Below, one piece after another: positions 27,507-35,654 of a stretch of 64,000 bases of DNA. The stretch is from Crocinitomicaceae bacterium (lineage in GTDB: Bacteria > Bacteroidota > Bacteroidia > Flavobacteriales_D > Crocinitomicaceae): contig JAQVCM010000006.1 of assembly GCA_028689775.1 (NCBI GenBank), positions 1 to 64,000 on the forward strand. Reading direction: 5' to 3'. A program made the position numbers and the translations under genes. The notes under the pieces are model-generated. The model worked only from the letters and a program-made list of their open reading frames with translations. It was not told the DNA's origin and made no database searches. Numbering within the stretch: position 1 is the stretch's first letter; every line of letters begins with the position of its first letter.

Positions 27507-28440
27507 ACTCAAATTGGATTTCGACATACCAGCTTTCGATTTTAAAATTGAACATGCTGATTCTATCTCCTTAATGGGAAGTTGTTTCTCCGACGAAATT
27601 GGAAATCACTTTGGCGAAAATGGATTCAAGACAACGTCAAATCCTTTTGGTACCATTTTTCATCCAGTTCCTTTGGCTCAAAATATTTTGGATTCCATCA
27701 ATGGAAAAACAAACGAGCACATTTATCAGCGCAAAGATTTATTTTTCTCTTGGGATGCTGCGGAAAATGTATTTGATTTCTCTTCAGAAGGAATCTTAAA
27801 CAAAATGCAAACACTTCGCAGTCAAGTTGTAGCTGAATTGAAATCGGCAAGTGTATTGTTCATCACCTTTGGAACTGCATTTGAATACCAACTTTTGGAA
27901 AATCAAAAAGTAGTTGCCAACTGTCATAAAGCTCCCGGAAATCAATTTTCGAAAGCTCTTACTCCTTTAAATCAACTCGTTGAAACTTGGGAAACAACTT
28001 TGAATGCTTTGAAAATAGTGAATCCGGAATTACAGATCGTATTCACAATCAGTCCTGTTCGCCATGTTAAAGATGGTTTGATAGAAAACAACCGCAGTAA
28101 AGCCCGATTATTCGAACTGGTTTCTGCGTTGGAATTGATTCCAAATTGTCATTATTTCCCTTCTTACGAAATCATTTTGGACGAACTACGCGACTATCGA
28201 TTTTACAAGACAGATGGCGTTCATCCCAATGAGCAAGCGGTTGAATATGTTTGGAATTGTTTGACTGAGTGCGTAATGGAAGAAGCGACAAGAAAAATCT
28301 GCCAGCAAGTTCTAAATTTTAGAAGAGCAGCAAATCATCGAACGTTGCACGAAAACAGCGCTGATTCTATCGATTTTAAAGAAAAAAACAAAGAAAAGTT
28401 ACAGCACTTTTTGAGAGAAAATCCGAACGTTTGTTGGTAG
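27496..28440 (+). CDS. GSCFA domain protein
   Basis: The 314-residue protein carries the eponymous motif in LMGSCFSDEIGNHFG at about residues 27-41, where the Ser/Asp resemble an SGNH hydrolase block I, and a C-terminal KTDGVHPNEQA that supplies a likely catalytic Asp-x-x-His. A carbohydrate esterase role is plausible. It is translationally coupled (11-bp overlap) to the deacetylase-like gene. Confidence 0.88.
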   Translation: MGIKLKLDFDIPAFDFKIEHADSISLMGSCFSDEIGNHFGENGFKTTSNPFGTIFHPVPLAQNILDSINGKTNEHIYQRKDLFFSWDAAENVFDFSSEGILNKMQTLRSQVVAELKSASVLFITFGTAFEYQLLENQKVVANCHKAPGNQFSKALTPLNQLVETWETTLNALKIVNPELQIVFTISPVRHVKDGLIENNRSKARLFELVSALELIPNCHYFPSYEIILDELRDYRFYKTDGVHPNEQAVEYVWNCLTECVMEEATRKICQQVLNFRRAANHRTLHENSADSIDFKEKNKEKLQHFLRENPNVCW

Positions 28441-28444
28441 AAAA

Positions 28445-29095
28445 TTACCTGGAAAAAGCATACATAAAGATGTTTGCACCCATTTGCAAAGCTTGCTTTC
28501 TTTTTTCTGGTGGATCGTTATGAACCGCAGGATCTTCCCAACCGTCGCCTAAGTCTGTCTGATAGGTATAAACACACACTAGTTTTCCTTCGACAATGAT
28601 TCCAAATGCTTGCGCAGGAAAATCATCGTGTTCGTGAATTTTTGGCAAACCGTTGAACTTGTATTTCTGATTGAAAATGGGGTGATTAGACGGCAACTCG
28701 ATTAATTCGTTGTTTGGAAAAACTTTCTTCAATTCCACCCGAATGAATTGATCCATTCCATAATTGTCATCGATGTGTAAAAATCCGCCAGCAGCTAAAT
28801 ACGTTCTCAAGTTTTGTGCTTCCGCATTTGAAAAAACAACGTTCCCGTGACCTGTCATGTGCACAAAAGGATAATTGAACAAATCCTTACTTCCTACATC
28901 TACATACGGAACATCTTTGCTGATGTTGGTGGATAAATTCTTGTTGCAAAATTCCACTAAATTAGGAACAGACGTTGGGTTGGCGTAATAATCTCCACCT
29001 CCATTGTATTTCAAAACAGCAACTTGATAGGTTCCTTGAGAAAACAAGAAACTTCCCATGAAGAAAAATAAAAGTATTGAAATGTATTTGTTCAT
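28445..29095 (-). CDS. DUF4159 domain protein, secreted
   Basis: The 216-residue product has a signal peptide (ISILLFFFMGSFLFSQG) and a DUF4159 domain. The domain has the glutamine-amidotransferase-like segments YPFVHMTGHGNVVFS and YLAAGGFLHIDDNYG. The family is common in Bacteroidota and Planctomycetes and of unknown function. It is the last gene of holA-rsmE-DUF4159, 16 bp behind rsmE. Confidence 0.88.
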   Translation of the reverse strand: MNKYISILLFFFMGSFLFSQGTYQVAVLKYNGGGDYYANPTSVPNLVEFCNKNLSTNISKDVPYVDVGSKDLFNYPFVHMTGHGNVVFSNAEAQNLRTYLAAGGFLHIDDNYGMDQFIRVELKKVFPNNELIELPSNHPIFNQKYKFNGLPKIHEHDDFPAQAFGIIVEGKLVCVYTYQTDLGDGWEDPAVHNDPPEKRKQALQMGANIFMYAFSR

Positions 29096-29111
29096 TGCCT
29101 AATTTTTGAAT

Positions 29112-29807
29112 TTATGATTGAAGTAAAACACCTTGCATGCACGCATACAAACCAGCAGTTTCTGTTCTCAATCGATTTTTCCCTAAAGATATGAAATCGT
29201 AACCAGCTTTTTGCGCCAGGGTAATTTCTTCTCGGTTGAAATCTCCTTCAGGTCCAATCAAAATTGGATAATTCGACGGCTTATAAACCGTTTTCAATTC
29301 GTTCTTCTGATCGTCTTCACAATGCGCAATCGCACCTTTTGGATTTTCTTCGATGAATTGTTTGACAGAAATTAAATCGTTCAACTGTGGTAAATATTTA
29401 CGTTTTGACTGCTTCATCGCAGCGACTAAAATCTTTTCGAAACGGTCTAATTTCAACACTTTTCGTTCACTATTGGCACAAAGCAAAAAGGTGATTTCTG
29501 TAATTCCTAATTCGGTTGTTTTCTCAACAAACCATTCCATGCGATCGTTATTCTTTGTCGGTGCAATCGCAATGTGAATTTCAGCACTCGGTTTTTCTTC
29601 AAACGAATATTTCTGAATTTCCACTGAACAATGCTTTGGATGATCTGAAACGATTTCCGCCAAATACGTTCCTCCTCGCCCATCCAAAAGTTCCATTTGG
29701 TCGCCAATTTTCATTCGCAAAACCCGACAAGCGTGCTTAGACTCTTCTTCAGAAAGGGTAATTTGTTTGGTATTGGGTTTAATTTCAGGAATATAAAAAA
29801 GATTCAT
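29112..29807 (-). CDS. rsmE: 16S rRNA (uracil1498-N3)-methyltransferase
   Basis: The 231-residue SPOUT-fold enzyme methylates U1498 of 16S rRNA. It has an N-terminal PUA-like domain (HACRVLRMKIGDQMELLDG) and the C-terminal knot with LIGPEGDFNREEI and SLGKNRLRTETAG. It starts 1 bp behind holA. Confidence 0.94.
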   Translation of the reverse strand: MNLFYIPEIKPNTKQITLSEEESKHACRVLRMKIGDQMELLDGRGGTYLAEIVSDHPKHCSVEIQKYSFEEKPSAEIHIAIAPTKNNDRMEWFVEKTTELGITEITFLLCANSERKVLKLDRFEKILVAAMKQSKRKYLPQLNDLISVKQFIEENPKGAIAHCEDDQKNELKTVYKPSNYPILIGPEGDFNREEITLAQKAGYDFISLGKNRLRTETAGLYACMQGVLLQS

Positions 29808-29808
29808 A

Positions 29809-30807
29809 TCAATGCATTAATTTAAAAATCATTTCTTTCATCAAATCACTTGGTGAAAAAGTGGCGTTGTTTACGCCTTTTGATTTTAGATCATAATCGT
29901 GTAAAATAGCAATGTTACTCGAGATTTTCTTAGGAGGATAAATCTTGGTTGCTTGCAATAAATCTCGCGTCGCAAACGGATGAACTTTTAGCGCTTGCGC
30001 AACTGCATCATTTGATTTATTCGGTAAAAAATGAATGCGCATCAAACGAGCAAACAAGGTAAAAATCGATGGAATAATCATCACCAAAGGTCCCGATTTT
30101 GGATTGTGTTCAAAATAACTGACAATTTTCATCGCTTTGGGCACATCTCGAATTGTGATTGCATTGACCAATTCAAACACGTTGTAATCTTTAGAAATAC
30201 CAATATTTTCCTCAATGTGAATTTCGTTAATGGTTGTTCCTTTTTGTAAAAGCAAAGCCAATTTATCCAATTCATTGGTAATTTTACTCAAATCATTGCC
30301 TAAAAAATCAGCTAAGAGCGAAGCCGCTTTTGGCGTGATGGCATATTCCGTTGTTTTCAAATAATCATTGATCCAATCAATTAATTTGTACTCTTTGATT
30401 TTATCAGATATATAAACCAAGCCGTTTTTTGCCAATTCTTTGGTCAATTTCTTTCTGGCGTCTAATTTCTTGTATTTGTAAGCCAAAACAAAAACAGTCG
30501 TTGGATTTGGATCAGCACAATAACTTTCTAATTTATCAATATCCTTCAAATCTTGTGCTTCGCGGATGACCACTAACCGTCGCTCAGCCATCATCGGATA
30601 GCCTTTGGCTTCCGAAATAATTGCCAAAACATCTGCATCTTTTCCGTACAAAACAGTTTGATTGAAATCACGTTCATGTTCTTCCAAAACGTTATCAACT
30701 AGCGCCTTGGAAATCATATCAATGTAATAAGGTTCTTCGCCTTGCAATAAATACAAGGGTTTGAATTGTTTATTTTCGATTTGCTGAATGATTGATTTGG
30801 AATCCAT
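29809..30807 (-). CDS. holA: DNA polymerase III subunit delta
   Basis: The 332-residue protein is the delta clamp-loader subunit, which opens the sliding clamp. Typical segments are PLYLLQGEEPYYID near the N-terminus, VFVLAYKYKKLDARKK and the helical C-terminal collar domain (HPFATRDLLQATKIY). The perfect TATCTTTG box ends four bases before the ATG, so the operon mRNA is probably leaderless. Confidence 0.92.
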   Translation of the reverse strand: MDSKSIIQQIENKQFKPLYLLQGEEPYYIDMISKALVDNVLEEHERDFNQTVLYGKDADVLAIISEAKGYPMMAERRLVVIREAQDLKDIDKLESYCADPNPTTVFVLAYKYKKLDARKKLTKELAKNGLVYISDKIKEYKLIDWINDYLKTTEYAITPKAASLLADFLGNDLSKITNELDKLALLLQKGTTINEIHIEENIGISKDYNVFELVNAITIRDVPKAMKIVSYFEHNPKSGPLVMIIPSIFTLFARLMRIHFLPNKSNDAVAQALKVHPFATRDLLQATKIYPPKKISSNIAILHDYDLKSKGVNNATFSPSDLMKEMIFKLMH

Positions 30808-30811
30808 GAAT

Positions 30812-30819
30812 CAAAGATA
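30812..30819 (-). promoter_or_regulatory. -7 promoter box for holA
   Basis: TATCTTTG on the minus strand, four bases before the ATG, as for pyrE and the RecD-like gene. Confidence 0.55.
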
Positions 30820-31036
30820 AATAAAAAGAAAGGATTGCCCATTTAGAAAAATGAAAATTAAATAAAAGCGAGATACAAATTGACAAATCTTGGAATCTGT
30901 CCGTGAAAAAGCCAATGAAACAAACGATCGTATCGCATCAATAATCAACTACTTACATCCTAAAATCTATATAAAAGTTAAAATATTCGGATTCTTTGGC
31001 ACAATTTCTGATATTTGCATTAGAAAAATATACAAA

Positions 31037-31681
31037 ATGAAATTATTCTTATTCGCATTCAGTCTATTTGCCTTTTCAGCAGTATTCGCTCAAGAGTCGA
31101 AAGACGTTAAATCACAAGCCATTCTAGACAAACTTTCAGCAAAAATGAAAGGAATGAAATCCTTTTATGTTGAATTCAGTGAAATCACTAAAAACGCTGG
31201 AGGAGCAAGTGACACTGAAATGGGAAAAGGTTGGGTAAAAGGTGATAAATTCTACGCAATTTATGGTGACATTACAGTACTTTCAAACGGTTTGAAAACG
31301 TGGACAATCATCAAGGAAGACAAATCGGTTTACGAATCGGTTGCATCCAAAGATGATGAAAACTCAATCAATCCAAAGAAATTGATGACCATTTGGGAGA
31401 AAGATTTCAAAAACTACTTCGAAAAAGAGGAAACTGTTGGAAAAGAAGTGATGAACGTCATTAAATTGGTGCCATTGAATCCAAAAAAAGCAGAATACCA
31501 TACGATTTTGGTTTACATCAGTAAAACAGACAACCAGTTGAAAAAAGCAGTGATGCGATTCAAAAATGGTTCTACGAAAACTTACACCTTAAGCAACTTC
31601 AAAGACAATGAGCAAGTAGAAGATGCTAAATTTGTTTACGATGCGAAGAAATACCCTGGTTACAACGTTGTAAAAGACTAA
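31037..31681 (+). CDS. LolA-like outer-membrane lipoprotein carrier
   Basis: The start at 31037 gives 214 residues with a clean signal peptide (MKLFLFAFSLFAFSAVFAQ). An upstream frame to 30890 exists but lacks any signal and contains the likely promoter. The mature part has the LolA pattern (a YVEFSEITKN strand, GKGWVKGDKFYA, TWTIIKEDKSVYE) with a half-barrel fold that shuttles lipoproteins through the periplasm. Confidence 0.85.
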   Translation: MKLFLFAFSLFAFSAVFAQESKDVKSQAILDKLSAKMKGMKSFYVEFSEITKNAGGASDTEMGKGWVKGDKFYAIYGDITVLSNGLKTWTIIKEDKSVYESVASKDDENSINPKKLMTIWEKDFKNYFEKEETVGKEVMNVIKLVPLNPKKAEYHTILVYISKTDNQLKKAVMRFKNGSTKTYTLSNFKDNEQVEDAKFVYDAKKYPGYNVVKD

Positions 31682-31713
31682 TTTAAAGGCTAAACAAACA
31701 CATTCAATATCTG

Positions 31714-31745
31714 AAAGTCGTTTCTGAAAAGGAACGGCTTTTTTT
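31714..31745 (+). terminator. Rho-independent terminator after the LolA gene
   Basis: A stem AAAGTCGTTTC/GGAACGGCTTT with a run of T starts 32 bp past the stop. Confidence 0.85.
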
Positions 31746-31804
31746 GTGCTTCACCAATTGATTTCAAAGAAGATTAAATTCACCGAAGAGTCGTCATCTA
31801 AAAA

Positions 31805-32239
31805 CTACAACCCTGCCTTTTCTTTCGGATACGCATTAAACGTTCCACTTCCACGAGCAATCACTTCACCCAACTGATTGTAAATCTTTCCTTCGATGAT
31901 GAGAATTCGATTTCCTTTGGAAACTACTTCTGCTTTTCCGGTTAATAAATCATTTAGTTTTGCTGGTCGGACAAAATGCATTCCCATTTCAACGGTTGAT
32001 ACCAAACGTTCTTCCATACACACGGCACTCAATCCACAAACGCCTAGCACGGCATCCATCAATCCTGCAACCGCGCCACCGTGGGAAGTAATTGGTGCTG
32101 CTAAGTGAACTTCTGAAATCAGCATCGTATAGGTAACATTTCCTGCCGACTCGATGGTAAAATCCATTCCCAGCGTGCGCCCAAAATTATTGTATTCAAT
32201 GTATTTTTGAATCAGCGGATGATTCTTGAGATTTTCCAT
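31805..32239 (-). CDS. PaaI-type hotdog thioesterase
   Basis: The 144-residue protein has the hotdog-fold signature of PaaI-like acyl-CoA thioesterases: the helix motif SHGGAVAGLMDAVLG (HGG plus the catalytic Asp/Glu region) and VEMGMHFVRPAK. The acyl-CoA substrate is unknown. It starts 3 bp behind the permease gene and is likely cotranscribed with it. Confidence 0.87.
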   Translation of the reverse strand: MENLKNHPLIQKYIEYNNFGRTLGMDFTIESAGNVTYTMLISEVHLAAPITSHGGAVAGLMDAVLGVCGLSAVCMEERLVSTVEMGMHFVRPAKLNDLLTGKAEVVSKGNRILIIEGKIYNQLGEVIARGSGTFNAYPKEKAGL

Positions 32240-32242
32240 GTA

Positions 32243-34189
32243 TTATGCTTCTTTCAAGTTCGTATGAGTTGGTCTCAATTTACTGTGTTTGTATCCGTAT
32301 AAAAAGTAAACAATCAAACCAACAACCAACCAAATTCCAAATCCTATCCAGTTGGAAACCCCCAATTCACTCATCATGTACAAGCAACAAATTAAACCCA
32401 ACAAAGGAATCAAGGACAAATTGTATTTGATGGTTGAGTAGGTCAGTAAAAAGGTAACAATGATGAAAATCCAAGTTGGAATTTTATGGATGAATAAGGC
32501 CCAACCTTCTTCGTAAATTTGAGACTCTGTTAGCTCTAAATGTTGAAGTTGTTGGTAATACGTCTCTGAATTCATCTCATTCCAGTAGCGATCTAAATCT
32601 CTGCCAGCACTTTCGAACGCTTCTGAATGTGTATTTCCGAGTTCCATTCGAATTGCTTCGATTTGTTGGTTGTTTAAGTTTTGAATTAAATCACTTGGCG
32701 CAATTACTTGTTTTTCATTCGTCAAGAAAGCCATCGTATTTTCTTTGTAGCTTGTAAAAGCCAAAACAATTGCAAAAATCATCAAGAAAGGCATCACATA
32801 TTTCCCATTCACATACGGCGTTTTGAATTTCCCTCTGGGAACATCCGTTTTATTTTGCAAGACCAATACGCCACCGCAAACGCAAACAAACGCGAATAAA
32901 GTTCCAATCGAACACAAATCCGTCACCATGGTGAAATTCATAAACAAAGCAGGAACAGCAACTACAAAACCAACTACAATCGTTGCAAAAGAAGGCGTTT
33001 TATATTTTGGGTGAATTTTAGAAAATTTCTTTGGAAGCAGACCATCTCTACTCATGCTCATCCAAATCCGAGGTTGTCCCATTTGAAAAACCAGCAAAAC
33101 GCTCGCCATTGCAATCACTGCGCTGACAGCAATAATTCCTGAAAGCCATTTGAGATTCAACTTATCAAATACAAAAGCCAAAGGATCGCCAACATTTTTG
33201 AACTCCGAATAATTCACCATTCCGGTCAGAATTAATGCAATAACGATATACAAAACGGTACAAATAATAATTGCCCACATCATTCCACGCGGTAAATCTC
33301 GTTGTGGATTTTTACATTCTTCGGCAGTTGTGGAAATGGCATCAAAACCGATGTAAGCAAAGAAAACAGCCGAGACACCTTTCAAAACGCCGCTCACTCC
33401 GTTGGGTGCAAAAGGCGTCCAATTGGATGTTTCCACGTAGAAAGCACCCACTGCGATGATCAACAAAATGATGCCCAATTTAATCACAACCATCAAGTTA
33501 CTTGCATTTCGAGACTCTTTCATTCCGCGGTAAACCAACCACGTGATCAAAATAATAATCATTAAAGCAGGCAAATCAGCAACCAAATGAAAAGACCCAA
33601 TTGTTGGACTATTCATCCAAGCATGATACGCTTGCTGCATCGAGATGTCAATGTTTTCAAAAGCCCTTCCCGATTGCATCAAACTAACTGCTTCTTGATA
33701 TCCGCTGCTGGCGGTAAGGTAGTCCATTTGAATCCATTGCGGAATATGCAATCCACCTGTTTCTAATAAACTCGTAAAATAATCACTCCATGAAATGGCG
33801 ACGGTAATGTTTCCAATGGCATATTCCATGATGAGCGACCAACCGATAATCCAGGCAACAATTTCTCCAAAAGCAACATAAGAATAGGTATAAGCGCTCC
33901 CAGAAACTGGAACCATGGATGCAAATTCAGCATAAGCAAAAGCAGCAAATCCGCAGGCTAAGGCCGTAAACATGAATAAGAAAATCACTGCGGGACCGCC
34001 ATCAAAACTTGCTTTTCCAATGGTACTAAAAATTCCAGCACCTACAATTGCGGCAATTCCGAAGGCAGCTAAATCTTTCACGCCTAGATTTCTAGTCATC
34101 TTTTCATATCCTTGACCAGATTCATTCAATTCCACTTGATGAAGAATATTTTGAACCGTCTTTTTTCTAAATAAGGATTGAAAATTCAT
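32243..34189 (-). CDS. APC-family amino acid permease
   Basis: The 648-residue transporter belongs to the cationic-amino-acid type of the APC superfamily: GVKDLAAFGIAAIVGAGIFS in helix 1, YSYVAFGEIVAWIIGW, and FFAYIGFDAISTTAEECKNP in helix 6. About fourteen membrane helices are visible. Between the twelfth helix and the last pair a hydrophilic insert of about 90 residues (roughly 485-575, rich in N, Q, E) is unusual for the family. A TACTTTTG promoter box lies upstream. Confidence 0.9.
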   Translation of the reverse strand: MNFQSLFRKKTVQNILHQVELNESGQGYEKMTRNLGVKDLAAFGIAAIVGAGIFSTIGKASFDGGPAVIFLFMFTALACGFAAFAYAEFASMVPVSGSAYTYSYVAFGEIVAWIIGWSLIMEYAIGNITVAISWSDYFTSLLETGGLHIPQWIQMDYLTASSGYQEAVSLMQSGRAFENIDISMQQAYHAWMNSPTIGSFHLVADLPALMIIILITWLVYRGMKESRNASNLMVVIKLGIILLIIAVGAFYVETSNWTPFAPNGVSGVLKGVSAVFFAYIGFDAISTTAEECKNPQRDLPRGMMWAIIICTVLYIVIALILTGMVNYSEFKNVGDPLAFVFDKLNLKWLSGIIAVSAVIAMASVLLVFQMGQPRIWMSMSRDGLLPKKFSKIHPKYKTPSFATIVVGFVVAVPALFMNFTMVTDLCSIGTLFAFVCVCGGVLVLQNKTDVPRGKFKTPYVNGKYVMPFLMIFAIVLAFTSYKENTMAFLTNEKQVIAPSDLIQNLNNQQIEAIRMELGNTHSEAFESAGRDLDRYWNEMNSETYYQQLQHLELTESQIYEEGWALFIHKIPTWIFIIVTFLLTYSTIKYNLSLIPLLGLICCLYMMSELGVSNWIGFGIWLVVGLIVYFLYGYKHSKLRPTHTNLKEA

Positions 34190-34223
34190 AGATAAGGCGT
34201 TTTACGTGAGCTTGATAATAGAA

Positions 34224-34231
34224 CAAAAGTA
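34224..34231 (-). promoter_or_regulatory. -7 promoter box for the permease gene
   Basis: TACTTTTG on the minus strand, about 35 bases before the ATG at 34189. Confidence 0.45.
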
Positions 34232-34383
34232 AAAAAATCAACGAATAAAAAACGGATAAGTAAGGAATAAGCTACAGTTTAAGTAAGATTTTATCAAATA
34301 TCCAACGCATCCATCACTTATCTCGTTATGGAGTTGAAAGCACAAAGTTCTTTTAAAGAACATGGAAATTTCTAAATTTAAAT

Positions 34384-34391
34384 TAACTTTG
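34384..34391 (+). promoter_or_regulatory. -7 promoter box for the T9SS cargo gene
   Basis: TAACTTTG, a perfect match, 14 bases before the ATG at 34406. Confidence 0.55.
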
Positions 34392-34405
34392 ATAAAAAAA
34401 TAATT

Positions 34406-35440
34406 ATGAAAAAAACAGTACTATTTGCTTCTTTGTTGTTAACAGGAAGTCTATTTGCACAAAGCTTTACACCAGCAAATGAGCCTGCAATTGGTGACGC
34501 TTCCAACATGTATGTTTGTGATTCAATGGCTCCAAGTTATGCAAACATCACAGGAACTGGTGTTACTTGGGATTACACAACTACCAAAAAGATTAATGGA
34601 GAAATGAAATCGATTTCGATCCTTTCTTCTGCGTCAACGCCAAATGCAGCGAGTTATACAGCTTCCAATAAAGCAGCTGAAGTACCAGGATTCTTAATGA
34701 CTTACTGGGAAACCAACGCAACTGAAAAAAACTCTGTAGGTTTCATCTACAACGAGCCAACTTTAGGTGTAGTGAAAGCCGTTTTTACAGATTATGCAAA
34801 ATTATTAACCTACGACTTTAACCTTGGAGATGAAATTTCTGACACCTATGCAGGAGCATTATCCTTTACGCTGCAAGGTTTCCCATTAACACCAGATGCA
34901 ACAGGTAACATCCACTCGAAAGTAGACGGAAAAGGGACTTTGAAATTAAATTCTGCAATCACGTTAACAGATGTACTTAGATTGACAACCATTGATACTT
35001 TAAACTCTACTGTATCTACATTTATTGGAACGTTCCAAGTTCAATTCATTCGTACACAATACGAATATTACCATTTTTCGACTTCAAACTTGCCTGTTTT
35101 CACGCATTCATCTGCAGTGATGACAAACGATGGAGCGGTAATTGGAGAATTTACAGTGGTATTGAACATGTTTGAACCAGACCAAGTTTTATCTGTAAAA
35201 AACAATACGGTTGCAAATTTCAACGTATATCCAAATCCTGTGAAATCAGATTTGACAATCGAAGGAGATTTCACACAAGCAGATGCTCAAATCATCAATC
35301 AAACAGGTCAAGTAATTCAAACAATTTCTGGTGTTACTCCAAGTACAATCATCAACATGGAAGGACTTGAAAAAGGAATTTACTTCTTGAACTTGAACAT
35401 CGATGGACAAAATAACGTTCAAAAAATCATTAAAGATTAA
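34406..35440 (+). CDS. Secreted protein with type A T9SS sorting domain
   Basis: The 344-residue protein has a signal peptide (VLFASLLLTGSLFAQ) and a C-terminal type IX secretion sorting domain of about 75 residues (FNVYPNPVKSDLTIEG, then GLEKGIYFLNLNIDGQN). The middle is beta-rich and matches no family I know. It should be exported through T9SS to the surface or medium. It is monocistronic with its own terminator. Confidence 0.88.
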   Translation: MKKTVLFASLLLTGSLFAQSFTPANEPAIGDASNMYVCDSMAPSYANITGTGVTWDYTTTKKINGEMKSISILSSASTPNAASYTASNKAAEVPGFLMTYWETNATEKNSVGFIYNEPTLGVVKAVFTDYAKLLTYDFNLGDEISDTYAGALSFTLQGFPLTPDATGNIHSKVDGKGTLKLNSAITLTDVLRLTTIDTLNSTVSTFIGTFQVQFIRTQYEYYHFSTSNLPVFTHSSAVMTNDGAVIGEFTVVLNMFEPDQVLSVKNNTVANFNVYPNPVKSDLTIEGDFTQADAQIINQTGQVIQTISGVTPSTIINMEGLEKGIYFLNLNIDGQNNVQKIIKD

Positions 35441-35498
35441 TTTAAACTGCTTTTAAAAGCGAATTAAAAAGCAGTTAAATAATTATTAAACACGGTTC

Positions 35499-35537
35499 AA
35501 AAGCCATCGTCAGACAAATTCTGATGATGGCTTTTTT
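35499..35537 (+). terminator. Rho-independent terminator after the T9SS cargo gene
   Basis: A stem AAAAGCCATC...GATGGCTTTT with an inner TCAG/CTGA pairing ends in a T-run, about 58 bp past the stop. Confidence 0.88.
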
Positions 35538-35654
35538 ATTTTCTGATATTTATAATGTTACTTCGAATTACGAACAATTTGCACCTCAAAAAAGAACAAG
35601 CATTTCATCCGCTAATTTGATTTATTTCTTAGTTTTATACACTAATTTTAGCAC

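Noticed and set aside
30890..31036. An N-terminal extension of the LolA-like gene
   Set aside because: It has no signal peptide and covers the likely promoter; the ATG at 31037 starts a textbook signal sequence.
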